Shown in pieces: positions 9,308-18,743 of a stretch of DNA of 64,000 bases. Made by a program: the position numbers and the translations under genes. The notes under the pieces were generated by a model, which was not told the DNA's origin, made no database searches, and saw only the letters and a list, made by a program, of their open reading frames with translations. How positions within the stretch are numbered: position 1 is the stretch's first letter; each line of letters starts with the position of its first letter. The stretch comes from Nitrospirillum iridis (lineage in GTDB: Bacteria > Pseudomonadota > Alphaproteobacteria > Azospirillales > Azospirillaceae): the NCBI RefSeq assembly GCF_014205765.1, contig NZ_JACIIZ010000006.1, forward strand, positions 345,081 to 409,080, in the 5' to 3' direction.

Positions 9308-10308
9308 GCGGCGGCTGCGCCCTGATCGACACCTTCGGCCGCCGCGTCAGCTATCTGCGGCTGTCGGTGACCGACCGCTGCGACCTTCGCTGCGTCTATT
9401 GCATGGCGGAGGACATGGTCTTCGTGCCCCGCGCCGAATTGCTGTCGCTGGAGGAACTGGACCGCCTGGCGTCCGCGTTCATCACCCTGGGCGTGACGAC
9501 GCTGCGCCTCACCGGGGGTGAACCGCTGGTGCGGCGCGGCATCATGGACCTGGTCGCCGGCCTGTCTCGGCATCTGCGCGCGGGTCGCTTGCGCGACCTG
9601 ACCCTCACCACCAACGGCACGCAGTTGGCGCGCCATGCTGATGACCTGGCCCGCGCCGGGGTGCGACGCGTCAACGTCTCCCTGGACACGCTGGATCCCG
9701 TCCGCTACCGCGTCCTGACCCGGGGCGGCGCCCTGGGCACGGTCATGGAGGGCCTGCGGGCGGCGGCGGAGGCGGGCTTGCGGGTGAAGCTCAACGCCGT
9801 GGCCCTGCGCGGCATCACGGAAGGGGAGGTCCACGACCTCATCGCCTTCGCCCACCGCCAGGGCATGGACCTGACCTTCATCGAGACCATGCCGCTGGGC
9901 GATGTGGGCGTGGACCGCACCGACCAGTACCTGCCGCTGGACCGGCTGCGCCGGGAGATCGAAACCCGGTGGTCACTGGCCGACACGGCCGACCGCACCG
10001 GCGGCCCGGCCCGCTACGCCCGCGTGGCGGAGACGGGTGGCCGCATCGGCTTCATCACCCCGCTCAGCCATTCCTTCTGCGAAGGCTGCAACCGCGTGCG
10101 GGTCAGCGCGACGGGCGTGCTATACACCTGCCTGGGGCAGGAGGAGCGGGTGGACTTGCGCGCGCCCTTGCGTGGATCGGAGGGGGACGCGGCGCTGCAC
10201 GCCGCCATCGCCGCCGGTATCCTGGCCAAGCCGCGCGGCCATGATTTCCGTATCGATGCCGGGGGGCGCCCGGCCGTGGCGCGCCCCATGTCCGCTTTGG
10301 GGGGATAG
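9304..10308 (+). CDS. moaA: GTP 3',8-cyclase MoaA (radical SAM, molybdopterin synthesis)
   Basis: First enzyme of molybdenum-cofactor synthesis, cyclising GTP with radical SAM chemistry. 334 residues from the GTG at 9304, which overlaps the preceding stop and places [20 protein letters not shown] at the N terminus as usual; the longer frame from 9169 is not supported. The SAM cluster motif CDLRCVYC is near residue 30, the second cluster motif is CEGCNRVR...CLGQEE, and SAM-binding TGGEPLV is present. The end has ARPMSALGG, a variant of the conserved C-terminal GG tail. It supplies cofactor for NarG. Confidence 0.96.
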   Translation: MSGGCALIDTFGRRVSYLRLSVTDRCDLRCVYCMAEDMVFVPRAELLSLEELDRLASAFITLGVTTLRLTGGEPLVRRGIMDLVAGLSRHLRAGRLRDLTLTTNGTQLARHADDLARAGVRRVNVSLDTLDPVRYRVLTRGGALGTVMEGLRAAAEAGLRVKLNAVALRGITEGEVHDLIAFAHRQGMDLTFIETMPLGDVGVDRTDQYLPLDRLRREIETRWSLADTADRTGGPARYARVAETGGRIGFITPLSHSFCEGCNRVRVSATGVLYTCLGQEERVDLRAPLRGSEGDAALHAAIAAGILAKPRGHDFRIDAGGRPAVARPMSALGG

Positions 10309-10311
10309 GCC

Positions 10312-10856
10312 ATGGTTCGGATCGGCGTTCTGACCATATCGGACCGGGCCAGCCGGGGCGAGTATGTCGACCGGGGCGGACCCGCCATCGAGGCATGGTT
10401 GCGGCAGGCCCTGGGACCCCCTGGACGCCCGTGTGCCGCATCGTTCCCGATGGCCTGGACAGCGTCCGCGACGCGCTGGTCGACCTGTGTGATGGCGACG
10501 GGGTGGACCTGGTGTTGACCACGGGCGGTACCGGCCCGTCGCCCCGTGACCTGACGCCGGAGGCGATGCGGCTGGTGATGGAAAAGGAGCTGCCGGGCTT
10601 TGGTGAAGCCATGCGCCTCGCCAGCCTGCGCGACGTGCCCACCGCCATCCTGTCGCGACAGACGGCGGGTATACGGGGCCGCACCCTGATCATCAACCTG
10701 CCGGGCAAGCCGGCGGCCATCGATGTCTGCCTCAGGGCCGTCTTCGCCGCCGTGCCCTATTGTCTGGACCTGATCGGCGCCGGGCGGATCGATACCGATC
10801 CCGCGGCCATCACCGCCTTCAGGCCCGCCGACAAGGGCGCGGCCGGAAACGGATGA
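10312..10856 (+). pseudogene. mog: Molybdopterin adenylyltransferase (Mog/MoaB family) with an apparent -1 frameshift
   Basis: Would adenylylate molybdopterin before molybdenum insertion. The first ~34 codons from ATG 10312 read MVRIGVLTISDRASRGEYVD and GGPAIEAWLRQAL, and the remainder lies in another frame as TPWTPVCRIVPDGLDSVRDA, then DLVLTTGGTGPSPRDLTPEA and on to the stop at 10856. The two halves join inside GGGACCCCC at about 10413-10421 if one base is added, giving about 181 residues, the normal Mog size with all motifs (TGGTGPSPRD, NLPGKP). Either a genuine recent mutation or a sequencing/assembly error in a homopolymer. It is three bases behind moaA. Confidence 0.85.
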
Positions 10857-10895
10857 TCGTGGTTCGCCACCCTCGGCCCCCGCGCGGCCTGGCCG

Positions 10896-11888
10896 TCACG
10901 CCACCGGCCGGGGGGCCGTCGAGCCCCGGGCGACGCAACGGCCGGACAGCACCACTTTGCGCGTCGGGGCGTCCGGGGTCTTCAGGCGCTGGAACAACAG
11001 GGCCATGGCCTCGCGGCCGATGGTCTCCACCGGCTGCTCGATGACGGTCAGGCCCGGCTCCACCAGTTCCGTCCAGGGTTCGTTGTCGAAGCCCGCGATG
11101 GCGATGTCCTGGGGAATGCGCAGCCCCAGGGTCCGGGCCGCCTTCACCACCCCCGTGAGGAACAGCCCGTTGCTGACCAGCAGGGCCTGGGGCCGGTCAG
11201 GCTGCCGCAGCCAGTCGGTGGCGGCGCTTTCGGCGGCGTCCGCCGATGGCGCCACGAAGCGCGCCTCACCCGTCAGGCCCCGGGCCGCCATGGCCGCCAG
11301 ATAGCCGTCGCGCCGTTCGACGCCGGTGGTGCTGGTGGCGCCGAACAGGCCGCCGATGCGGCTGTAGCCCCTGGCCACCAGATGATCCACCAGGGTGGCG
11401 CTGGCCTCGCGATTGTCCAACAGCACGGTGTCGAACTGGCCGCCCGGGCCGGCGCGATCGATCAGCACCATCGGAAAATCCAGGGTGTCCGCCTGTAGCC
11501 GGTCGACGGTGGCGCGGGTCGGGGCGAAAATCAGCCCCGTCACCCGTTCCTCCTGCATCAGGGTCAGGTACAGCGCCTCGCGCGCCGGATCCTCATCGGT
11601 GTTGCACAGGATGACCCGCATGCCGGCGCGGTAGGCCGCGTCCTCCACCGCCCGGCCGACGGCGGTGAAGAAGGGGTTGCGAATGTCGGCGACGATCAGG
11701 CCGATGGTCTGGGTGCGTTGTGAGCGCAGCCGCCGCGCGGACAGATTGGGCTTATAGCCGGTGGCGCGCACCGCTGCCCGCACCTGTTCCCGCACCTCGG
11801 CGCTGACCGGCCCCTCCCCCAAGGCGCGGGACGCCGTGGAAACCGACACGCCGGCAACCCGGGCGACGTCCTTGATGGTGACCGTCAT
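10896..11888 (-). CDS. LacI/GalR-family repressor, probable regulator of the fructose PTS operon
   Basis: 330 residues. N-terminal LacI HTH (TIKDVARVAGVSVSTASRAL, about residues 3-23, with hinge YKPNLSARRLRSQRTQTIG), followed by a periplasmic-binding-protein-like effector domain. Divergent from fruB across 162 bases. GGAAACG-type operators overlap its own 5' region and the fruB promoter, so autoregulation and repression of fru genes are likely. By analogy with FruR/Cra the inducer would be a fructose phosphate, but the effector cannot be read from sequence. It is convergent with mog, whose end is 39 bases away. Confidence 0.92.
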   Translation of the reverse strand: MTVTIKDVARVAGVSVSTASRALGEGPVSAEVREQVRAAVRATGYKPNLSARRLRSQRTQTIGLIVADIRNPFFTAVGRAVEDAAYRAGMRVILCNTDEDPAREALYLTLMQEERVTGLIFAPTRATVDRLQADTLDFPMVLIDRAGPGGQFDTVLLDNREASATLVDHLVARGYSRIGGLFGATSTTGVERRDGYLAAMAARGLTGEARFVAPSADAAESAATDWLRQPDRPQALLVSNGLFLTGVVKAARTLGLRIPQDIAIAGFDNEPWTELVEPGLTVIEQPVETIGREAMALLFQRLKTPDAPTRKVVLSGRCVARGSTAPRPVA

Positions 11889-11892
11889 GTTC

Positions 11893-11904
11893 GCAATCGT
11901 TTCC
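11893..11904. promoter_or_regulatory. Putative LacI-type operator at the repressor gene
   Basis: GCAATCGTTTCC (reverse complement GGAAACGATTGC) lies 5 bases upstream of the repressor ATG. It matches the half-sites at 12002-12017 and 17456-17469 and would allow autorepression. Confidence 0.55.
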
Positions 11905-11989
11905 AGTTATTTTGCCTCAGTCTAAAGCCTTTCAGCGGTCGATCAAGGGGATTGCGGCCCATACCCCCAGCCCTATCGCCGGATTCCCT

Positions 11990-12017
11990 TTGACAATTTT
12001 TGTGGAAACGTTACCAC
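11990..12017 (+). promoter_or_regulatory. fruB promoter with overlapping operator
   Basis: A consensus -35 TTGACA lies at 11990-11995, and a -10-like TACCAC/CACTAA follows after 16-17 bases. The LacI-type pseudo-palindrome GTGGAAACGTTACCAC at 12002-12017 covers the -10 region, so bound repressor would block RNA polymerase. A Shine-Dalgarno GGGAGG at 12037-12042 precedes fruB. Confidence 0.65.
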
Positions 12018-12050
12018 TAATCCCAAGAATGAAATCGGGAGGTTCCGAGA

Positions 12051-14570
12051 ATGCCCTTCGCCGTTGAGAGCGACCTGCTGCCCCGTGAGCTGATCCGCCT
12101 TGGCGCGCATCCGGCCGGAAAGCGTGACGCCATTGGCGAGGCCGCGCAGATGCTGGTCGCCGCCGGGTGCGTCGACCCCGCCTATGAGGAAAGCATGGTC
12201 CGTCGGGAAGAGGTGGCGAACACCTTCCTGGGCCATGGCGTCGCCATTCCCCACGGCCTGGGGGAAGATCGCCACTTGGTCCGCCGCAACGGCCTGGCCA
12301 TCCTGCAGGTGCCCGATGGGGTGGAGTGGAACGCCGGCCAGCGCGCGCGCCTGGTGGTGGCCATCGCCGCCCAGTCCGACGCGCACATCACCATCCTGCG
12401 CCGCCTGACCCGCCTGATCCAGGATGAGAGCCGGTTGAACCGCCTGTTGACGACCACCGACGCCGGGGAGATCGCGGCCGCCCTGGGCCAGGAGACGCCC
12501 CCGCCCCCGGACACGGCCGCCGCGCCGGTGGGTGATCTGGGGCCGGGGTTCGACTGGACGGTGGATTATCCCACCGGCCTGCACGCCCGGCCGGCCGCCC
12601 ACTGGGTGGACACCGCCCGCCGCTTCGCCGCCCAGGTCCGCGTCCGGCACGGCGACCACGCGGCCGATGCCAAGAACCTGATCGCCCTGCTGCAACTGGG
12701 CCTGCGCGCCGGCGACACGGTGGTCGTCTCGGCGGCGGGCGCCGACGCCGCGGGGGCCCTGGTGGCCCTGCGCCAGGCCATCACCGGCCTGAGCGCCCAG
12801 GAAAAGATGGATGCGGCGCTGGCCGCCAGCCGCGCCCGCCAGACGCCGCGCGCCGGCTGGACGCCCCCCGCACCCCTGACCGCCATCGGCGGTGTGCCGG
12901 CGGCCCCCGGGCTGGCCATCGGCCCCTTGCATGTGCTCAAGGCCGCCGACCCGGTGGTACCCGATAACCCCACCGGCCTGACGCAGGGCGGCAGCCTGCT
13001 GCAAGAGGCGCTGACCCGCACCCGCCAGCAACTGAAGGCCCTGGCCGACGATACCGCCCGCCGGCTGGGCGCCACCGACGCCGGCATCTTCAAGGCCCAG
13101 GCCGAGTTGTTGAACGACACCGACCTGATCACCCTGGCCTGCCAGTTGATGGTGGAGGGGCACGGCGTCGCCTGGGCCTGGAAGCAGACGGTGGACCGCA
13201 TGGCCAGCCGGCTGGCCGCCCTGGGCAATCCCGTTCTGGCCGCGCGAGCCGCCGACCTGCGCGACGTGGGCCACCGGGTGCTGGGTCACATCGACCCGTC
13301 CTTGCGCGCCAACTCGCTGCTCGACCTGCCGAACACGCCCTGCATCCTGGTGGCGCCAGACCTGTCGCCATCCGACACGGCCGGCCTGGACCCGGCCCGC
13401 GTGGTGGGCCTGGCCACGGCCGTGGGCGGCCCGACATCGCACACCGCCATCCTGGCCCGCACGCTGGGCCTGCCGGCCCTGGTGGGCGGCGGTGCCGCCC
13501 TGCTGGAACTGGCCGACGGCGCCAGCGCCATCCTGGACGGCCAGTCGGGACAATTGTACCTGGAACCGACCGACGCCGACCTGGCCTCCGCCCGGCAGTG
13601 GTTGGCGGTCAAGGCGGAGGCCCGCGCCCGCGAGGCGGAGGCGCGCGCCCTGCCCGCCCGCACCCGTGACGGCCACACCGTCTCCATCGGGGCGAACATC
13701 AACCTGCCCGACCAGGCGGCCTTCGCCCTGTCGCAAGGGGCGGAAGGCGTGGGCCTGATGCGCACCGAGTTCCTGTTCCTGGAACGGGGGGAAACCCCCA
13801 GCGAGGATGAGCAATTCGACATCTATCGCGCCATGGCCGAAGCGCTGGGCAACCGGCCGCTGATCGTCCGCGCCCTGGATATCGGCGGCGACAAGCAGGT
13901 GGCCCACCTGAACCTGCCGCACGAGGAGAACCCCTTCCTGGGCGTGCGCGGCGCCCGGCTGCTGCTGCGCCGGCCCGACCTGCTGGAGCCGCAGTTGCGC
14001 GCCCTGTACCGCGCGGCCCGCGCGGGCGCCGCCCTGTCCATCATGTTCCCCATGATCACCACGGCGGCGGAGATCATCGCCCTGCGCGCGGTCAGCGAGC
14101 GCATCCGGGCCGAGGTCGACGCGCCGGCGGTGCCGCTGGGCATCATGATCGAGGTGCCGGCCGCCGCCCTGCAGGCCGAGGGGCTGGCCCGCCATGCCGA
14201 TTTCTTCTCGGTCGGCACCAACGACCTGACCCAGTACACCCTGGCCATCGATCGCCAGAACCCGCAGCTGGCCGCCCAGGCGGACAGCCTGCACCCCGCC
14301 GTGCTGCGCCTCATCCAGGCCACCGTGGCGGGGGCGGCCAAGCATGACCGCTGGGTGGGGGTGTGCGGCGGCATCGCCGGCGACCCCTTCGGCGCGGCGC
14401 TGCTGACCGGCCTGGGCGTGCATGAACTGTCAATGACCCCACGTGAAGTGCCGGCGGTGAAGGCGCGCCTGCGCGACAGCGACCTGACCGCGCTGCGCGC
14501 CCTGGCGGCCGAGGCGCTGGCGTGCGAGGCCGCCGAAGACGTGCGCGCCCTGGGAGGAGGTATGGCATGA
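12051..14570 (+). CDS. fruB: Fructose PTS phosphotransferase, fused EIIA-HPr-enzyme I
   Basis: 839-residue multiphosphoryl transfer protein that takes phosphate from PEP to fructose EIIBC. Domains in order: EIIA(Fru) about 1-150 with active His68 in GVAIPH; HPr about 168-255 with His178 in GLHARPAA; enzyme I about 275-830 with His464 in GGPTSHTAILAR, the PEP-binding core GVGLMRTEFLF and the C-terminal SVGTNDLTQYT motif. One polypeptide therefore supplies the whole soluble relay. ATG 12051 has GGGAGG eight bases upstream. It overlaps fruK by ATGA. Confidence 0.96.
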   Translation: MPFAVESDLLPRELIRLGAHPAGKRDAIGEAAQMLVAAGCVDPAYEESMVRREEVANTFLGHGVAIPHGLGEDRHLVRRNGLAILQVPDGVEWNAGQRARLVVAIAAQSDAHITILRRLTRLIQDESRLNRLLTTTDAGEIAAALGQETPPPPDTAAAPVGDLGPGFDWTVDYPTGLHARPAAHWVDTARRFAAQVRVRHGDHAADAKNLIALLQLGLRAGDTVVVSAAGADAAGALVALRQAITGLSAQEKMDAALAASRARQTPRAGWTPPAPLTAIGGVPAAPGLAIGPLHVLKAADPVVPDNPTGLTQGGSLLQEALTRTRQQLKALADDTARRLGATDAGIFKAQAELLNDTDLITLACQLMVEGHGVAWAWKQTVDRMASRLAALGNPVLAARAADLRDVGHRVLGHIDPSLRANSLLDLPNTPCILVAPDLSPSDTAGLDPARVVGLATAVGGPTSHTAILARTLGLPALVGGGAALLELADGASAILDGQSGQLYLEPTDADLASARQWLAVKAEARAREAEARALPARTRDGHTVSIGANINLPDQAAFALSQGAEGVGLMRTEFLFLERGETPSEDEQFDIYRAMAEALGNRPLIVRALDIGGDKQVAHLNLPHEENPFLGVRGARLLLRRPDLLEPQLRALYRAARAGAALSIMFPMITTAAEIIALRAVSERIRAEVDAPAVPLGIMIEVPAAALQAEGLARHADFFSVGTNDLTQYTLAIDRQNPQLAAQADSLHPAVLRLIQATVAGAAKHDRWVGVCGGIAGDPFGAALLTGLGVHELSMTPREVPAVKARLRDSDLTALRALAAEALACEAAEDVRALGGGMA

Positions 14571-15547
14571 GCATCGATCTGCACACCGTCACGCTGAACC
14601 CGGCCATCGACGAGACCGTCACCCTCGACGGCCTGCGGCCCGGTCATGTGCACCGGGCCGTGGCCGTGCGCCACAATGCCGGCGGCAAGGGCGTGAACGT
14701 GGCCTCCTGCCTGGCCGACTGGGGCCTGCATGTGGCCGCGACCGGCCTGCTGGGCGCCGACAACGCCGCCCCGTTCGAGGCGCTTTTCGCCGCCAAGGGC
14801 ATCCTCGACCGCTTCCTGCGCGCGCCTGGCGAGACCCGCACCAACATCAAGCTGCTGGATCGTCACGACGGCACCACCACCGACGTCAACCTGCCCGGGC
14901 TGGTGGCCGTCCCGGAGACGGTGGAGCGGATCCAGACCTACCTTGAGGAATCGGTTGGTCCAGGCACCCTGGTGGTGCTGGCCGGCAGCCTGCCCGATGG
15001 CCTGCCACCCGACACCTATGCCCGCATGGTGGCGGGCCTGGCCCCCACCGGTGCCCGCGTGCTGCTGGACAGCAGCGGGGAGCCGCTGGCGCGGGCGTTG
15101 GCCGCCGCCACCCTGCCCCATTGCGTCAAGCCCAACCGGCATGAGCTGGAAGGCTGGGCCGGCCGGCCGCTGGCGCCACCCGACCTGTTGGCCGCGGCGC
15201 GGCACCTGCAAGGACATGGCATCCCCCTGGTCGTCGTGTCGCTGGGGGCCGGCGGCGCCCTGTTCGTGAACGCCGGCGAGGCCCTGCACGCCCAAGCGCC
15301 CGAGGTGCGGGGCGGCAGCACCGTGGGCGCCGGTGACGCCATGGTGGCGGGCCTGGCGGCCGGTCTTCATGCCGGCCTGGGGCTGGAAGCCGTCGCCCGG
15401 CTGGCGACCGGGTTCGCCGTGGCCAAGCTGGGCCGCGCCGGCCCCCATCTGCCGGGGGTGGAGGTCGTCCGTGACCTTGCCAGCCAGGTAACGGTGACAC
15501 CCGCCGAGACCTGGGCGCAAACCACCGCGTCGCATACGCCGCACTGA
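14567..15547 (+). CDS. fruK: 1-phosphofructokinase
   Basis: Phosphorylates fructose 1-phosphate, the PTS product, to fructose 1,6-bisphosphate. 326 residues of the PfkB/ribokinase family: N-terminal VTLNPAIDETV, substrate-binding NAGGKGVNVA near residue 36, and the C-terminal catalytic motif VGAGDAMVAG with the general-base Asp. The ATG at 14567 overlaps the fruB stop (ATGA); an upstream in-frame start lies in fruB and would add a low-complexity arginine-rich leader. fruA follows after 39 bases. Confidence 0.96.
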   Translation: MSIDLHTVTLNPAIDETVTLDGLRPGHVHRAVAVRHNAGGKGVNVASCLADWGLHVAATGLLGADNAAPFEALFAAKGILDRFLRAPGETRTNIKLLDRHDGTTTDVNLPGLVAVPETVERIQTYLEESVGPGTLVVLAGSLPDGLPPDTYARMVAGLAPTGARVLLDSSGEPLARALAAATLPHCVKPNRHELEGWAGRPLAPPDLLAAARHLQGHGIPLVVVSLGAGGALFVNAGEALHAQAPEVRGGSTVGAGDAMVAGLAAGLHAGLGLEAVARLATGFAVAKLGRAGPHLPGVEVVRDLASQVTVTPAETWAQTTASHTPH

Positions 15548-15586
15548 AGGACGGGCGGGCCCAAGACCCGCCCCGGGGGAGGAAGC

Positions 15587-17326
15587 ATGTCTGCACTGTT
15601 GGCCGTGATCGGCGCCGGCGAAATGACCATCCATGCCATGCTGGCGGCCGAGGCCCTGCGCAAGGCCGCCACCCGCCTGGGCCACACCATCGCCGTGGAG
15701 GTGCGCACCGAACAGGGCATCCTGGGCGCGCTGGAGCCCGCCCGCATCCAGGAAGGACAGGCCGTTCTGCTGGTGGGGACGGGCGTGTTGGACGCCGACC
15801 GCTTCGGGGCCATACCCCAACACAGCGCCACCATCGAGGCCGTCCTGGCCGATCCCGCCGCCGCCCTGGGCGCCCTGGCACCGGCCCAGCCGGACCGGAC
15901 CGCAAGCCCCTCAAAAGCCGACGGCCCGCGCCGCATCGTCGCCATCACCTCCTGCCCGACGGGCATCGCCCACACCTTCATGGCGGCGGAAGGCCTGCAG
16001 CAGGGCGCCAAGGCCCTGGGGCACGCCATCCGCGTGGAGACGCAAGGATCGGTCGGGGCGCGTGACGGCCTGACGGAGGAGGAGATCGCGGCCGCTGACA
16101 TCGTCATCATCGCCGCCGACCGCCAGGTGGACCTGGGCCGCTTCACCGCCAAGCGGGTGTTCCAATCACCAACCAAGCCGGCGATCACCGATGGCGCCGG
16201 CCTGATCCAGCGGGCCCTGGCGGAAGCGGCGCCCCTGAACGCATCGGCGGGGAATGCGCCGGAGGGGCGCGACCTGGCGCAAGCCGCCGCCGCCGGCAAG
16301 GCCGCGCGCGGCGGGCGCGCCGGCCCCTACAAGCACCTGATGACCGGCGTTTCCTTCATGCTGCCCTTCGTGGTGGCGGGCGGACTGCTGATCGCGCTGG
16401 CCTTCGCGCTGGGCGGCATCTACGCCTATGACGACGCCCACAAGGGCACGCTGGCCTACGCCCTGTTCCAGGTGGGGGCCAAAGGGGCGTTCGTGCTGAT
16501 CGTGCCGGTGCTGGCGGGCTACATCGCCCATTCCATCGCCGACCGGCCCGGCATCGCGCCCGGCATGATCGGCGGCATGGTGGCGGCCAATCTTCAGGCG
16601 GGATTCCTGGGGGGCATCCTGGCCGGATTCATCGCCGGCTATGGCACCGCTTTCCTGAACCGCCACATCCGCCTGCCGCGGACGCTGGAGGGACTGAAGC
16701 CGGTGCTGATCCTGCCCTTGCTGGGCACCCTGCTGACCGGCCTGCTGATGATCTACGTCGTGGGCGGTCCGACAGCCGACGCGCTGGCGGCCCTGACCAC
16801 CTGGCTGAAGGGCATGCAGGGCAGCAGCGCCATCCTGCTGGGCGTCCTGATCGGCGGCATGATGGCCTTCGACATGGGCGGCCCCATCAACAAGGCGGCC
16901 TACGCCTTTTCCACCGGCCTGATCGCCAGCCAGGTCTACACCCCGATGGCGGCGGCCATGGTCGCGGGCATGACACCGCCCCTGGGCCTGGCCCTGGCCG
17001 CCCAGCTGTTCGCCAACCGCTTCACGGCGGAGGAGCGGGAGACCCGGGGCGCGGCGGCCGTGCTGGGCCTGGCCTTCGTGACCGAGGGTGCCATCCCCTT
17101 CGCCGCCCGCGATCCGCTCCGGGTCATCCCCGCCCTGGTGGCGGGCTCCGCCGTGGCGGGCGCCATCTCCATGGCCATCGGCGCGGAATTGCGGGTGCCC
17201 CACGGCGGCGTGTTCGTCCTGCCCATCCCCAACGCCGTCAGCCACGTCGGCGGCTATGTCGCGGCGCTGGCCATCGGCGCCGGGGTGACGGCCATCGTCC
17301 TGCGCCTCCTGAAGCGCCCGGTCTGA
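15587..17326 (+). CDS. fruA: PTS fructose permease EIIBC
   Basis: 579-residue membrane permease that imports and phosphorylates fructose to fructose 1-phosphate. The N-terminal ~100 residues are a degenerate IIB-like copy (no phosphorylatable Cys-Pro-Thr motif). The functional IIB domain has Cys123 in [16 protein letters not shown], and from about residue 245 the multi-helix IIC domain includes [14 protein letters not shown] and [13 protein letters not shown]. The start is preceded by GGGGGAGGAAGC. It is the last metabolic gene of the fru operon before the porin. Confidence 0.95.
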   Translation: MSALLAVIGAGEMTIHAMLAAEALRKAATRLGHTIAVEVRTEQGILGALEPARIQEGQAVLLVGTGVLDADRFGAIPQHSATIEAVLADPAAALGALAPAQPDRTASPSKADGPRRIVAITSCPTGIAHTFMAAEGLQQGAKALGHAIRVETQGSVGARDGLTEEEIAAADIVIIAADRQVDLGRFTAKRVFQSPTKPAITDGAGLIQRALAEAAPLNASAGNAPEGRDLAQAAAAGKAARGGRAGPYKHLMTGVSFMLPFVVAGGLLIALAFALGGIYAYDDAHKGTLAYALFQVGAKGAFVLIVPVLAGYIAHSIADRPGIAPGMIGGMVAANLQAGFLGGILAGFIAGYGTAFLNRHIRLPRTLEGLKPVLILPLLGTLLTGLLMIYVVGGPTADALAALTTWLKGMQGSSAILLGVLIGGMMAFDMGGPINKAAYAFSTGLIASQVYTPMAAAMVAGMTPPLGLALAAQLFANRFTAEERETRGAAAVLGLAFVTEGAIPFAARDPLRVIPALVAGSAVAGAISMAIGAELRVPHGGVFVLPIPNAVSHVGGYVAALAIGAGVTAIVLRLLKRPV

Positions 17327-17406
17327 CGGTCGGGCCCACCAACCACGCAATCCCCCAAAACAACAGCCCCAAAACCATAACCAAGATTCCAGGGAGAGGT
17401 GATCCC

Positions 17407-18738
17407 ATGCGCCAGATCGCGCGTTCCGTGCTGCGCCCACTGCTACGCCCTGTGGTGGAAACGTTTCCAGTGGCCGCCATGGCCGCGATACTCTCGGGCC
17501 CCGCCCTGGCGGGTGACCCGGGCACGGGCGAGACCATCGACTGGCTGGCCAGCTATACCGGCGAGGCGGCGGCCAACCCCAGCGGCGGCATGCGTCAGGG
17601 GTCGGCCTATGCCGGCCAGATCCTGCTGGGCGCGGACGTGAACCTGAACAACGCCGTGGACTGGAGCGGCGCCACCCTGCATGTCGCCGCGGTGAACCGC
17701 CACGGCAGCAACCTGGCGGCCCAGTACCTGGGCAGCACCACCTCGCTCCAGGAGATTTATGGCGCGCAAAACACGCGCCTGGCCCGCTTCACGGTGGAGC
17801 AATCCCTGATGGACGGCCGTCTGGTGGTGGAGGGCGGCCGCACGGTGGCCAACATCAGTTTCCTGGGGTCGTCGCTCTGCGCCAATTTCCAGATAAACTC
17901 CGCCTGCGGCAACCCGACCTTCGTCTTCAAGACCAGCAGCTTCACCTGGTGGCCGGTGTCCAGCTGGGGCGCCCACGCCACCGCCTGGCTGACACCCACG
18001 GTCTATCTGCACGCCGGCGCCTATGAGGTGAACCCCAGCCACCAGTCCAGCACGGAGCATGGCTTCGACTGGGGCACCGCCACCGCCACGGGCGCCATCG
18101 CGCCGATGGCGCTGGGCTATCAGACGACGTTCGCCACTGACCGCCTGCCCCGCAAGTACGAGATTGGCGGCTGGTATGATGGCGCCGACTACACCGACCC
18201 GCTCCGCGACGCCAGCGGTCGCGCCGCCGTGGTCAGCGGCCAACCCAACGCCACCCTGAACGGCCGCTCGGGCGTGTTCTTCCGTTTCGAACAGATGGTG
18301 CTGCGCCCCGACGACACGTCCCAGCGGGGCCTGACCCTGTTCGGCGTGGCGATGACCGGGACCGGCGGCCGGTTGATCGAAGACCATTTCCTGGAATTGG
18401 GCCTGGTCCAGCGCGGCACCTTCGCCGGCCGCGATGACGACACCATCGGCTTCGTCGTCAACCAGCAGAAATACAGCCACGACGCCCTGGAAGCCCTGCG
18501 CCTGGCCCGCGCGGCAGCGGGCGGCAGCGGCACGCCGGCGGATGACCAGATCATGATGGAGTTGAGCTACGGCGTGCAACTGGACCACGCCATCCGCATC
18601 CAGCCCAACCTGCAATATGTCATCCATCCCGACCAGTTCAGCGACCCCGCCCGTCTGCATGACGCGCCCAACGCGTTCGTCATCGGCCTGCGGTTCGACG
18701 TGGACATCGCGGGGCTCATGCGGGGGCGGTCGCTATAG
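17407..18738 (+). CDS. Carbohydrate-selective porin, OprB family
   Basis: 443-residue outer-membrane beta-barrel predicted to admit sugars to the periplasm for the fructose PTS. An N-terminal signal sequence ends at about SGPALA-GDP; aromatic-rich alternating strands and a terminal ...LRFDVDIAG match the OprB family. The ATG at 17407 is supported by GGGAGAGG upstream. The signal peptide is unusual because the segment VVETFP is encoded by a perfect operator palindrome. The gene is 80 bases after fruA and only five bases separate its stop from the converging hypF stop. Confidence 0.88.
   Translation: MRQIARSVLRPLLRPVVETFPVAAMAAILSGPALAGDPGTGETIDWLASYTGEAAANPSGGMRQGSAYAGQILLGADVNLNNAVDWSGATLHVAAVNRHGSNLAAQYLGSTTSLQEIYGAQNTRLARFTVEQSLMDGRLVVEGGRTVANISFLGSSLCANFQINSACGNPTFVFKTSSFTWWPVSSWGAHATAWLTPTVYLHAGAYEVNPSHQSSTEHGFDWGTATATGAIAPMALGYQTTFATDRLPRKYEIGGWYDGADYTDPLRDASGRAAVVSGQPNATLNGRSGVFFRFEQMVLRPDDTSQRGLTLFGVAMTGTGGRLIEDHFLELGLVQRGTFAGRDDDTIGFVVNQQKYSHDALEALRLARAAAGGSGTPADDQIMMELSYGVQLDHAIRIQPNLQYVIHPDQFSDPARLHDAPNAFVIGLRFDVDIAGLMRGRSL
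17456..17469. promoter_or_regulatory. Perfect LacI-type operator palindrome inside the porin coding start
   Basis: TGGAAACGTTTCCA is a perfect 14-bp palindrome 50 bases into the porin reading frame and shares the GGAAACG core with the two sites around the repressor/fruB divergence. It could act as a roadblock or auxiliary looping operator. Confidence 0.6.
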
Positions 18739-18743
18739 GGTCG

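Noticed and set aside
11973..14423. 816-codon minus-strand frame opposite fruB
   Set aside because: fruB motifs are complete on the plus strand; the antisense reading is a compositional artefact.
17479..17500. Later ATG of the porin gene, downstream of the internal operator, as the true start
   Set aside because: It would leave a signal peptide of only about 11 residues and lacks a ribosome-binding site, while ATG 17407 has a good one.
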